Positions 32,357 to 40,211 of a stretch of 64,000 nucleotides of DNA are shown here, in pieces; position 1 is the first letter of the stretch, and the number at the start of each line of letters is the position of its first letter. The notes under the pieces were generated by a model that was not told where the DNA came from, made no database searches, and saw nothing but the letters and a program-made list of their open reading frames with translations. The translations under genes were made by a program, and so were the position numbers. This DNA comes from Blastococcus haudaquaticus (GTDB lineage: Bacteria; Actinomycetota; Actinomycetes; Mycobacteriales; Geodermatophilaceae): assembly GCF_900230285.1 (NCBI RefSeq), contig NZ_OCNK01000002.1, positions 558,001 through 622,000 on the forward strand. The letters are read 5' to 3'.

Positions 32357-32895
32357 GGATGTTCCCTTTCCGTCGGATGCCGGCGGCCGTCCGCGGTTGG
32401 TCCGCGCGACGGGCCGAGAGCTGCGCCCGACACGTTACGGCCGGGGCCCGAGGCGCCCGTCACACGGTCCGGCCGGGCCACGTCGACCCGGTCGAAACCC
32501 TCCGCACGGGTCGGCGGCACGAACCGGGCCCGCGTGGCGAGCACCCCGACCAGCGGGACGCGGGAGCGCTCGTCCCGGTCCACGTTCCGGGCCAGGCTGA
32601 CCTCCGGCGGCGTGTCCAGCCAGACGGCCCGCACCGGCACGCCGGCGGCCCGGGCCGCGGCGATCAGGGCCGCGCGGTCCTCCACCGCGGCGTTCGTGTT
32701 GTCCACGACCACGCTGCGGCCGGCGGCGAGGTGCTCGGCGACGACCCGCTGCTGCCGGGCCTCCCGACGGCGCGCCCGCGGCCAGTGGTCCTTGCTCACG
32801 ACCACGTGGCTGTCGGCGAGGTGGTCCCGCACCCAGGTGGACTTGCCCGAGCCCTGGAGACCGACCATGACGACCAGCTCGGGCCCGTCGCTCAC
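32353..32895 (-). CDS. P-loop kinase/ATPase (polynucleotide-kinase-like)
   Basis: A protein of 180 residues. Walker A GLQGSGKSTW is at residues 12-21, Walker-B-like VVVDNTNAAVEDR near 62-74, with an Arg-rich lid (DRDERSRVP). The DNTN motif is typical of the PNK/AAA_33 kinase group that phosphorylates nucleic acid ends or small molecules. The last 30 residues are low-complexity. GTGA overlaps the upstream AI-2E transporter stop and its own stop overlaps the SDR start, so three genes are chained by 4-base overlaps. Confidence 0.78.
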   Translation of the reverse strand: MSDGPELVVMVGLQGSGKSTWVRDHLADSHVVVSKDHWPRARRREARQQRVVAEHLAAGRSVVVDNTNAAVEDRAALIAAARAAGVPVRAVWLDTPPEVSLARNVDRDERSRVPLVGVLATRARFVPPTRAEGFDRVDVARPDRVTGASGPGRNVSGAALGPSRGPTADGRRHPTEREHP

Positions 32896-34238
32896 TCCGG
32901 TGGGGCGCCGGTGGGCTGCGAGGCGCTGGTGGGCTGCGGTGCCCGTCGGGGGTGGTGCAGCCGGCGGACCGAGGCCAGCGCCGCCCGGCGGGCGTGCATG
33001 CGGCGCTTGGCCCGCATGGTGCGCGGCGCGCGCGGCTCCTCGCGGAGGAGCGCGTCCAGCCAGTGCCCGCGCGGGTCGACGTCGACCAGGAGCGCCTTCA
33101 CGAGCAAGGTCAGCGGGATCGCCAGGAGGGCGCCGAGGGCGCCGAGCACCCAGCTCCAGAACAGCAGCGCGATGAAGGTGACCGTCATCGACAGGCCCAC
33201 CGAGTCGCCGACGAACCGGGGCTGGATCAGCGTCTGGATGACGAAGTTCAGCAGCGAGTAGACGACGACGACGGCGATGAGCTCACCCCAGCCGCCGGCC
33301 AGCAGGCCCAGCAGCGCGGGCGGGACGACGCCCAGGAGGAAGCCGATGTTGGGGACGTAGTTGGTGACGAAGGCCAGCAGGCCCCAGATGCCCGCGGCGG
33401 GGATGCCGATGATGGACAGGGCGACCCAGTCCCCCAGCGCGACGATCGCGCCGAACACCGTGCTGACCAGCAGGTAGCTGCGGGTGCCCTGGGTGAACAG
33501 GGTCATCGCGACCGGCAGGTGGGGGCGCTCGGCGCCGACCAGCGCCATCCGCCGGCCGAACCCGCTGGACTCGATGGCCACGAAGATCAGCGCCGTGAGC
33601 AGCAGGACCAAAGTGCTGGCCGCGTCGGTGAGCCCGGCCAGGAGCCCGGTCGCGACCCCGACCAGCTGGCTGTAGTCGATCTGCTCCACCAGGTCCGACA
33701 GCTGTCCGGAGACGATCCCGGCGTCGTTGAGGTCGTTCACGACGTCGTTGATCAGGATCTCGGCGCGTCCGGCGTAGTCCGGCAGCAGGGCCGCCATCTG
33801 CGCGATCGACAGCACGAGCAGGGCCACGAAGGACAGCAGGACCGCCCAGACGAGGATCAGCAGGACCGTGGTCGCCAACCAGCTCGGCGTCCCGATCCGG
33901 CGGAGCCAGCGCTGGACGGGGCTCACGGCGATGACCACGACGAGCGCCAGGAACACCGGCGCGACCAGCCAGGCGATGGCCCGCAGGCCCGCGACCGCGA
34001 CGGTGGCCGCCGCGAGGCCGCCCAGGACCAGCAACCAGCGCGGGATGCCCGCCGGCGCGGCCTGCGGTTCCACGGCCGTCGAGCCGGCGCCGACGGCGGG
34101 CGCGGCCGGCTCGGCCGGAGCCGCCGGCTCGGCCTCCTGCACCGGGTCGCGCCCGCCGTCCTCCGCCACCGGCTCGACAGCGGTCGGGGGCAGCGGCGTG
34201 GCGGGGCCGGGCCCGGTCACGTCCGGTCGCACCGTCAT
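32892..34238 (-). CDS. AI-2E family transporter (first copy)
   Basis: A protein of 448 residues. A Pro/Ala/Glu-rich cytoplasmic N-terminus (about 65 residues) is followed by the typical 7-8 helix AI-2E/UPF0118 fold, with the family pattern NYVPNIGFLLGVVPPALLGLL (about 290-310) and a basic C-terminal tail. The family includes an autoinducer-2 exporter but also Na+/H+ antiporters, so the name does not mean quorum sensing. ATG 34238 follows GGAGGGG. It heads a coupled run with the kinase and SDR genes. Confidence 0.88.
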   Translation of the reverse strand: MTVRPDVTGPGPATPLPPTAVEPVAEDGGRDPVQEAEPAAPAEPAAPAVGAGSTAVEPQAAPAGIPRWLLVLGGLAAATVAVAGLRAIAWLVAPVFLALVVVIAVSPVQRWLRRIGTPSWLATTVLLILVWAVLLSFVALLVLSIAQMAALLPDYAGRAEILINDVVNDLNDAGIVSGQLSDLVEQIDYSQLVGVATGLLAGLTDAASTLVLLLTALIFVAIESSGFGRRMALVGAERPHLPVAMTLFTQGTRSYLLVSTVFGAIVALGDWVALSIIGIPAAGIWGLLAFVTNYVPNIGFLLGVVPPALLGLLAGGWGELIAVVVVYSLLNFVIQTLIQPRFVGDSVGLSMTVTFIALLFWSWVLGALGALLAIPLTLLVKALLVDVDPRGHWLDALLREEPRAPRTMRAKRRMHARRAALASVRRLHHPRRAPQPTSASQPTGAPPE

Positions 34239-34304
34239 GCCTGTCCCCTCCCCGGTCGCTGCCGCGTCGTACCCGTCCACCGTGCCGCCATGCCGGGCAC
34301 CGCC

Positions 34305-34700
34305 CTACCGGCCGTCGAGCAGGTCCACCATCGCCGGGAGGTCGAAGAACGCCGCGGTCGCCCGCGCGCTGGGGCCGCCCGCGTCGGGATCGGCGCCGGC
34401 CGCCAGCAGCCGGGTCACGGTCTCGGTGGACTGCCGGAACACCGCGGCCGCGAGCGCGGTCTGTCCGCGGTCGTTCGCCCGCGAGTGGTCCGCGCCCCGG
34501 TCGAGCAGGGCGCCGACCGTGCCGGCGTGGCCGTGGTAGGCCGCCAGGATCAGCAGGGTGTCGCCCTTGTCGTTGGTCAGGTTCACCGGGACGCCGGCGT
34601 CGAGGTAGCCGACGAGATCCTCGGTGGCGCCGCCGCGGGCCAGGTCGAACACGCGGGCGGCCAGTTCGACGACGCCCGGATCGATCGGCTCGCTGGTCAT
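34305..34700 (-). CDS. ankyrin-repeat protein
   Basis: A 131-residue protein with about three ankyrin repeats: NLTNDKGDTLLILAAYHGHAGTVGALLDRGAD is a clear full repeat (about 40-72) followed by RANDRGQTALAAAVFRQ. It has no signal or membrane segment, so a cytoplasmic protein-binding module. In many actinobacteria such a small ankyrin protein lies beside catalase genes (AnkB type); here the catalase is 7 kb away. The partner is unknown. Confidence 0.85.
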   Translation of the reverse strand: MTSEPIDPGVVELAARVFDLARGGATEDLVGYLDAGVPVNLTNDKGDTLLILAAYHGHAGTVGALLDRGADHSRANDRGQTALAAAVFRQSTETVTRLLAAGADPDAGGPSARATAAFFDLPAMVDLLDGR

Positions 34701-34768
34701 GGCACCACCCTAGGAGGAGGCGGCAGCGGGAGGGTCGAGGTGGCCCGGGAGTGCCGTCCTGCTGCCGT

Positions 34769-35521
34769 TCAGCGGCGTGCCACGCGGTCGGTCAGGGCCA
34801 GGATGTGCCGCCACGCGTCCTGGCATGCCTCGGTCCACTCGCCGTACGCCCGGTCGAAGAAGGAGTGCGGCGCGCCGTCGTAGACGACCGCGTCGACCTC
34901 CGCGCCGGCCGCGCGCATCGTGTCGGCCAGCGCGAGCTGGTCGGCCACCGGGGTGGCCGCGTCCGCGCCGGCGATCAGCATCACGGTCGGCCGGCGCGCG
35001 CGGCCCGCGGCGTCCCCGACCACGGACGGCCTCCCGTAGAAGCCCACGCAGCCGGCGACGTCCAGCTCGCCGCCCGACTGGCGCCAGGACAGGCTGCCGC
35101 CGAGGCAGAAGCCGACGGTCACGACCGGCAGGTCGACGCCGGCCCGCTCGCGCAGGTAGTCGATCGCCGCCGCGATGTCGGCGTCCATCCCCTCGGCAGT
35201 GGCTGCCTCGACGTGCGGCCGGTACTCGAAGTCGGCACCCCGCACCCCGCCGTCGGGCACGCCGGCGGTGCGCCCGAACCAGTCGATGGCGACGGCGGGC
35301 AGACCGGCCTGGGCGAACTGGTCGGCCAGCGCCACGTAGAAGGGGTGCAGGCCGCGCACGTCCGGCAGCAGGACGATCCCCGTGCCGGAGGGCACGGCAG
35401 GTGCGGCGTACGCGGCGGAGAACTCGGTGCCGTCAGCAGCGGTGAGCGTCAGGACGCCGCGCTCGGCGACGTCGCCGCTCCGGGGCGGTGCGGGCGGTCG
35501 GCTGTCGTGGTCGTGGCACAT
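34769..35521 (-). CDS. dienelactone hydrolase family protein
   Basis: A protein of 250 residues with an alpha/beta hydrolase fold. The nucleophile elbow GFCLGG carries Cys instead of Ser (near residue 141), with the acid in ADAATPV-type loop and the His in GAPHSFFDRAYGEW near 218. This Cys-Asp-His triad is diagnostic of dienelactone hydrolases, which open carboxymethylenebutenolide in chlorocatechol degradation, though most genomic members act on unknown lactones or esters. Only six bases separate it from the upstream ferritin-like gene, so they form an operon. Confidence 0.88.
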   Translation of the reverse strand: MCHDHDSRPPAPPRSGDVAERGVLTLTAADGTEFSAAYAAPAVPSGTGIVLLPDVRGLHPFYVALADQFAQAGLPAVAIDWFGRTAGVPDGGVRGADFEYRPHVEAATAEGMDADIAAAIDYLRERAGVDLPVVTVGFCLGGSLSWRQSGGELDVAGCVGFYGRPSVVGDAAGRARRPTVMLIAGADAATPVADQLALADTMRAAGAEVDAVVYDGAPHSFFDRAYGEWTEACQDAWRHILALTDRVARR

Positions 35522-35527
35522 GCCGGG

Positions 35528-36073
35528 TCAGCTGTCGGCGGCCGCGTCCGCGGGCCCCGGGTCGCCGCCGATAACCCTCGCGGCCACCTCGCGGCGGACG
35601 TCGGCGAGCCAGTCGTGCTGCTTGTCCGCCTGCGCGATGAGGCGGTCGAGCAGGTCGGCGTCCAGCCGGCCGTCCACCGCGGCCACCTCGCGCAGCGTCT
35701 CGAAGCCGGCCCGCTTGGCGAGCACCGCCGTGGAGATGAACTCGAACTCGACCAGGTCGCTCAGCGGCGACCGCGACAGCAGGTGGCCGTTGAGCTTCAC
35801 CCGGGAGAGCTTCTCCCCGAGCCAGGAGGCGACCTGCTTGTACTGCGTGACCGGCAGCCCGAGCGCGGCCATCGACGACCGGATGCCGGCCCGCTCCTCC
35901 CGCAGCTCGTCGAGCAGCTGCTCGAGGCGCGCCTCGTAGGGGGTGCCCCGGTGCACGCCGATCATCCGGCTGACCAACTCGATGCCTCCGGTGGCCGCGG
36001 CCAGGTGGTCGTTGCAGTAGATGCCGAGCAGGTCGGGATTGCGCACGGCACCAGCTGCTGGCGAGTCGGACAC
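35528..36073 (-). CDS. ferritin-like four-helix protein, unknown function
   Basis: A 181-residue all-helical protein. The helices LLGIYCNDHLAAATGGIELVSRMI, EARLEQLLDELREERAGI, LVEFEFISTAVLAKRAGFETL and DLLDRLIAQADKQHDWLADVR are separated as in ferritin-like bundles, with a few Asp/Glu/His at helix positions that could hold a metal (DH, E, HD), but I cannot point to a complete di-iron site. GTG 36073 follows GGAGG at five bases. It is the first gene of an operon with dienelactone hydrolase. Confidence 0.7.
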   Translation of the reverse strand: MSDSPAAGAVRNPDLLGIYCNDHLAAATGGIELVSRMIGVHRGTPYEARLEQLLDELREERAGIRSSMAALGLPVTQYKQVASWLGEKLSRVKLNGHLLSRSPLSDLVEFEFISTAVLAKRAGFETLREVAAVDGRLDADLLDRLIAQADKQHDWLADVRREVAARVIGGDPGPADAAADS

Positions 36074-36150
36074 GGGGCCTCCAGAGATGACGGGGAACTC
36101 CCGGCCATTCTCCCTGCCTGGTGATCACCGTGCTCGGCGTGGCGACCGAC

Positions 36151-36672
36151 TCAGCCCCGCAGCAGCATCGCCACCCCGACGCAGGCCGCCGCCCAGAGCC
36201 CGCTGGCGAGGGTGCCGACGATGAACCGCTCGGCCGCCGCGGGAGCCCGCAGTTCGGCGAAGCGGCCGAGGCCCTTCACGGCGATGATGATGGCGAGCGC
36301 CTCCGGCGAGCCGACCAGCAGCGCACCGGCGATCGCCGCCCGTTCCAGGGCGCCGATCCAGGCACCCCCGCGGAGGATCGCCGGGTCCTGCGGACCGCCG
36401 GCCACGCCGACGGCCGCGGGATCGGCTGCTCGGAGGACGGCGGTCGCGACCGGCCCGCCACCCAGGACAGCGGCCAGGACGGCGGCGACGGCGGAGCCGT
36501 GGACCAACCCGTCGGCGGCGTCGTCGGCGGCCCAGGCGACGACGGCGGCGGCCCCGAGCAGACCGGTGAGCAGTACGGCGGCCCAGGGTGGGCGGACCCG
36601 CTCCCCCCGCGCGGTGAGGACCAGGCCGCCCGCGGCGACCAGGGCGAGCAGGACCAGGACGGCGACGGTCAC
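36151..36672 (-). CDS. membrane protein, partner of SatD-like gene
   Basis: A 173-residue protein with four to five hydrophobic helices (about 3-20, 31-48, 58-73, 105-130 and 148-170) and short loops containing GGPQDPAILRGGAWIGALERAAI and VKGLGRFAEL. This combination is seen in a conserved actinobacterial membrane protein always encoded after a SatD-family gene, here seven bases upstream. The function is unknown. Confidence 0.75.
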   Translation of the reverse strand: MTVAVLVLLALVAAGGLVLTARGERVRPPWAAVLLTGLLGAAAVVAWAADDAADGLVHGSAVAAVLAAVLGGGPVATAVLRAADPAAVGVAGGPQDPAILRGGAWIGALERAAIAGALLVGSPEALAIIIAVKGLGRFAELRAPAAAERFIVGTLASGLWAAACVGVAMLLRG

Positions 36673-36679
36673 GCCCGGT

Positions 36680-37267
36680 TCACCCCGCCGCCCGGGTCAG
36701 GAGCCGCGACGCCGTCGGGCGGAGTTCCCGCTCCAGGTCCCAGAGCCCGGCGGCCAGCCGCTGCCCCACCGCCTGGCGGGAGATGCCGAGCACCGCGGCG
36801 GCCTCGGCCTGGGTGTGGCCGTCGTCCACCAGGGCGATGGCCTCCCACGCCTGCTCGCTGCGCCGGTCGACGACGACCGCGAGGGCACTGAGGACCGCCT
36901 GGGCGTCACCGGCGTCGGCGGACACGGCACCGCGGACCGCCAGCCGGGACGACCGCTGCTTCGCCGCGTCGACCGCGCGGCGCGCGCTGAGGAAGGCCGG
37001 CCCCGCGCCCGCGCGGGTGCTGGAGGGCAGCGGTGTCTGCACCTGTCCCGCTCCGACCCCGATGCTCCAGCCGCCGGACCGGACGAGCCGGAGCACCACG
37101 TCGACGACGTCGTCGGGCTCGGCGAGCACCCCCTGGAACTCGTCGCCGGCCGTGCGCTCGAAGGCCAGCACGGTCGGCACGACGTCGTTCAGCCCCGGCA
37201 GGACACCGGCGACCCGGTCAGGGCTGCGCCGGCTGCCCTTCTGGTCCACGGTCAGCACGTACGGCAC
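36680..37267 (-). CDS. SatD family protein with helix-turn-helix
   Basis: A 195-residue protein. It starts VPYVLTVDQKGSRRSPDRV, the characteristic opening of SatD-like proteins, and has FERTAGDEFQGVL in the middle. The C-terminal part TQAEAAAVLGISRQAVGQRLAAGLWDLERE is a sigma-region-4-like helix-turn-helix, so it may bind DNA. SatD was named for an acid-tolerance locus of streptococci; its action is not known. GTG 37267 is chosen because homology begins there. It is probably co-transcribed with the downstream membrane protein. Confidence 0.8.
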   Translation of the reverse strand: MPYVLTVDQKGSRRSPDRVAGVLPGLNDVVPTVLAFERTAGDEFQGVLAEPDDVVDVVLRLVRSGGWSIGVGAGQVQTPLPSSTRAGAGPAFLSARRAVDAAKQRSSRLAVRGAVSADAGDAQAVLSALAVVVDRRSEQAWEAIALVDDGHTQAEAAAVLGISRQAVGQRLAAGLWDLERELRPTASRLLTRAAG

Positions 37268-37305
37268 CGCGCAAGCCTGACAGCTTTCCTGAGGAGATGC
37301 AAGCT

Positions 37306-37773
37306 TCAGAGCTTGTCGATGACCTCGGGCGGAAAGCCTCCGGTCGCGATGGGTCCCCACGTGGTGATCGTGACACGGACCAACGACTTTCCCTGGCGCG
37401 TCATCGCCGCCCGGTACTCGTCCCAGTCGGGGTGCTCCCCGCTGATCGACCGGTAGTACTCCACCAACGGCTCCAGGGCCTCCGGCAGGTCGAGCACCTC
37501 CGCCCGGCCGTCGACCTGGACCCAGGCGCCGTTCCAGTCCGGGGACAGCACGCACATCGAGACGGCCGGATCCCGGCGGACGTTGGCCACCTTCGCGCGC
37601 TGCGGGTACGTGGAGACGACGATGCGGCCCTCGGCGTCCACCCCGCAGGACACCGGTGACATCTGCGCGCCACCGTCCCGCCGTCGGGTGAGGAGCACCG
37701 CCTGGTGGCGCGGGCGGAGGAACTCCAGCAGGGCGTCGCGGTCGACCCGGTCGGCGGTCGCGGTCTTCGGCAT
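37306..37773 (-). CDS. PPOX-class (Rv1155-like) F420/FMN-dependent oxidoreductase
   Basis: A 155-residue protein with a split-barrel flavin fold. AVLLTRRRDGGAQMSPVSCGVDAEGRIVVST is the N-terminal beta unit, YPQRAKVANVRRDPAVSMCV the cofactor phosphate region, and WGPIATGGFPPE the C-terminal end that closely matches Rv1155. Members reduce F420-linked substrates or bind FMN. TAGCGT (37786-37781 on the minus strand) ends seven bases before ATG, with no Shine-Dalgarno: likely leaderless. Confidence 0.88.
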   Translation of the reverse strand: MPKTATADRVDRDALLEFLRPRHQAVLLTRRRDGGAQMSPVSCGVDAEGRIVVSTYPQRAKVANVRRDPAVSMCVLSPDWNGAWVQVDGRAEVLDLPEALEPLVEYYRSISGEHPDWDEYRAAMTRQGKSLVRVTITTWGPIATGGFPPEVIDKL

Positions 37774-37780
37774 GACCGCG

Positions 37781-37786
37781 ACGCTA
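37781..37786 (-). promoter_or_regulatory. leaderless -10 of the PPOX oxidoreductase
   Basis: TAGCGT on the minus strand (37786-37781), seven bases before the ATG at 37773. It also falls in the short divergent region with the second AI-2E transporter gene, whose own promoter is not obvious. Confidence 0.45.
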
Positions 37787-37849
37787 CGACTTCCTCACAG
37801 TGATCGTTTCCGGCCGGTCCACGGACGCCATCTGTGCTGCACTTGGCCC

Positions 37850-39136
37850 ATGAGGCTCCGACTCCCCGGCCGTCCCGCCCCCGAGCAGGACGCGGGCACC
37901 CAGCAGGTGGGCAGCCGGCAGGACGTGGCCGACACGACGGAGGCAGCCGTCACCAAGGCCCCCGCCCCGCCGCACGGCCGTGGGCCCAAGATGCAGGCAG
38001 CCGCCCGCGCCCTGGCCATCGCGTCGGCGCAGTTCCTGCTCGTCGCCGCGGCCGTCGTCGTCCTCTTCTACGTGCTCGGGCGGCTGTGGTCCATCCTGCT
38101 GCCGATCGTGCTGGGCCTCCTCATCGCCACGGTGCTCTGGCCCCTCACCCGCTTCCTGCGCAACCACCGCTGGCCCCCGGCGCTGGCGGCGGCGACGGTC
38201 CTGCTCGCGTTCATCGCCGCATTCGTCGGCATCATCGCCGCGATCGCGCCGTCGGTCGCCGACCAGGTCACCGAGCTCGCCGACCAGGCCACGGAAGGCC
38301 TGCAGGACGTGCAGGAATGGCTCAGCGGACCGCCGTTCAACCTGCGTGAGGGGCAGATCGACGACGCCGTCGACTCCACGATCGACTCCATCCAGGGCAA
38401 TGCGCAGAACATCGCCGGCTACGCCCTCACCGGGGTCTCCGCCGTCGGCAACAGCCTGATCAACCTGGTGCTGGCGCTCGTCCTGGTCTTCTTCTTCCTC
38501 AAGGACGGCCCGCGCTGGGTGCCGTGGCTCTCGGCGCAGACCGGCCCCAAGGCCGCCCGCCACGTCGCGGCGCTGTCGTACAAGACCTGGTCCACGCTCT
38601 CGGAGTTCATCCGCCAGCAGGCACTGGTCGGCTTCATCGACGCGTTCTTCATCGGCCTCGGGCTCTGGATCTTCGACGTCCCGCTGGTGCTCCCGCTGGC
38701 CGTGCTCACGTTCTTCGGCGCGTTCATCCCGATCATCGGCGCCTTCGTGGCGGGTGCCTTCGCCGTCCTGATCGCGCTGGTCGACGAGGGCTTCACCGTC
38801 GCGCTCATCATCTTCGGCATCGTGCTGCTCGTGCAGCAGATCGAGGGCAACGTCCTGCAGCCGATCATCCAGGGCCGCGGCTTCAACCTGCACGCCGCCG
38901 TGGTCATCCTCGCCGTCACCGCCGGCAGCAGCCTGGCGGGCATCATCGGCGCCTTCCTCGCCGTGCCGATCGCCGCCCTGATCGCGGTGATGTACCGGTA
39001 CGCCCGCGACGAGCTGGACGACAAGTCACCAGAGATCGCCGACGACGGAACCCGGGCGACAGTGGTGGGCGACGACTCCGGCACCGCGGTGCAGCACGAG
39101 AAGGTGGCCCCGGCCGCGGCCGACCAGCGCGACTGA
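37850..39136 (+). CDS. AI-2E family transporter (second copy)
   Basis: A protein of 428 residues with a polar N-terminus of about 55 residues, seven to eight helices, a soluble hairpin region (QVTELADQATEGLQDVQEWLSGPPF) between helices 3 and 4, and GAFIPIIGAFVAGAFAVLIAL near 310, the counterpart of the NYxPxIG motif. It differs enough from the first copy (5 kb away, opposite strand) to be an older paralogue rather than a recent duplication. The transported substrate is unknown. Confidence 0.87.
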   Translation: MRLRLPGRPAPEQDAGTQQVGSRQDVADTTEAAVTKAPAPPHGRGPKMQAAARALAIASAQFLLVAAAVVVLFYVLGRLWSILLPIVLGLLIATVLWPLTRFLRNHRWPPALAAATVLLAFIAAFVGIIAAIAPSVADQVTELADQATEGLQDVQEWLSGPPFNLREGQIDDAVDSTIDSIQGNAQNIAGYALTGVSAVGNSLINLVLALVLVFFFLKDGPRWVPWLSAQTGPKAARHVAALSYKTWSTLSEFIRQQALVGFIDAFFIGLGLWIFDVPLVLPLAVLTFFGAFIPIIGAFVAGAFAVLIALVDEGFTVALIIFGIVLLVQQIEGNVLQPIIQGRGFNLHAAVVILAVTAGSSLAGIIGAFLAVPIAALIAVMYRYARDELDDKSPEIADDGTRATVVGDDSGTAVQHEKVAPAAADQRD

Positions 39137-39245
39137 CCCACCCCCTCGGGGACCATGGACCCGCGGCGGGAATGCCGCGACGCCGTGCACGGCTGAACGG
39201 TGCAGCAGCGGCCGCCGGCCGCGAACCACACCAGGAGGTCCGACC

Positions 39246-40196
39246 GTGGCCCAGCGACCGGAGGAGCTCGTCGAGCTGCTCCCCGAGGCCGAACAGTTCC
39301 TCGCCCGCGAGGCGGCCGTGGGCACGCCCGCGGAGCGTGCCGGGCTGGTGCTGGTGCACGATCTCGCCGGCGACTTCGATGCCGCCTCCGCCGGGACCCT
39401 GGCCGGCGCGCACCTGCTGGCCAGCCTGCCGAGCGAGGTCATCGCCCGGTTCGACGCCGACAGCCTCGTCGACTACCGCGCCCGCCGCCCTCGGATGAGC
39501 TTCAACAGCGACCGCTACGAGGCCTTCGCCGCGCCGGAGATCGCCCTGCACGCCGTCGAGGACGACGCCGGTACCCCGTTCCTCCTCCTGCACGGCGCCG
39601 AGCCCGACTACGCGTGGGAGCGGTTCGTGGCCGCCGTGCGGGGCCTCGTCGAGCGGCTCGGCGTCACCTCCGTGGTCGCGCTCCAGGCCATCCCGATGCC
39701 GGTCCCCCACACCCGGCCGGTGACCGTCACCGCCCACGCGACGCGCCGCCAGCTGATCGACAGCTATCCCGTCTACTGGGGCGAGATGCGGATCCCGGGC
39801 AGCGTCTCGGCCCTGCTGGAGCTGCGGCTCGGCGAGGCGGGGGTGGATGCGCTCGGCGTGGCCGCCCACGTCCCGCACTACCTGGCGCAGGCCACCTATC
39901 CCGCCGCCTCGCTCACGCTGGTCGAGCACCTCGAGCAGCTCACCGGGCTGCGCCTGCCGACCGAGAGCCTGCGCGAGGCCGCCGAGGCCAACCGCACCGA
40001 GATCGACGAGCAGATCTCCCGCTCCACGGACAACACCGCCGTGGTCGCCGCCCTCGAGCAGCAGTACGACTCCTTCGCGGCGGCCCGCGAGGGTGTCGAC
40101 CTGCTCTCGGGGGGCGAGGTGCCCAGCGCCGAGGAGATCGGCGCGGAGTTCGAGCGCTTCCTGGCCGACCAGGACCGCCGCGGACCCCAGGACTGA
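39246..40196 (+). CDS. PAC2 family protein (proteasome assembly chaperone-like)
   Basis: A 316-residue protein. LVLVHDLAGDFDAASAGTLAGAHLLASLP and the FLLLHGAEPDYAWERFVAAV strand-helix are hallmarks of bacterial PAC2/DUF75 proteins (Rv2125/Rv2714 type), as is VSALLELRLGEAGVDALGVAAHVPHYLAQ later on. The C-terminal 70 residues form a predicted coiled coil ending in an acidic tail. In mycobacteria these are cytoplasmic proteins of unresolved role, possibly linked to the Pup-proteasome. GTG follows AGGAGG. No proteasome gene is in this window. Confidence 0.85.
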   Translation: MAQRPEELVELLPEAEQFLAREAAVGTPAERAGLVLVHDLAGDFDAASAGTLAGAHLLASLPSEVIARFDADSLVDYRARRPRMSFNSDRYEAFAAPEIALHAVEDDAGTPFLLLHGAEPDYAWERFVAAVRGLVERLGVTSVVALQAIPMPVPHTRPVTVTAHATRRQLIDSYPVYWGEMRIPGSVSALLELRLGEAGVDALGVAAHVPHYLAQATYPAASLTLVEHLEQLTGLRLPTESLREAAEANRTEIDEQISRSTDNTAVVAALEQQYDSFAAAREGVDLLSGGEVPSAEEIGAEFERFLADQDRRGPQD

Positions 40197-40211
40197 GCGC
40201 ACCCACCTGCG

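Noticed and set aside
32892-39136. quorum-sensing system based on two AI-2E family transporters
   Set aside because: No luxS or receptor is present, and the family is mostly not AI-2 related.
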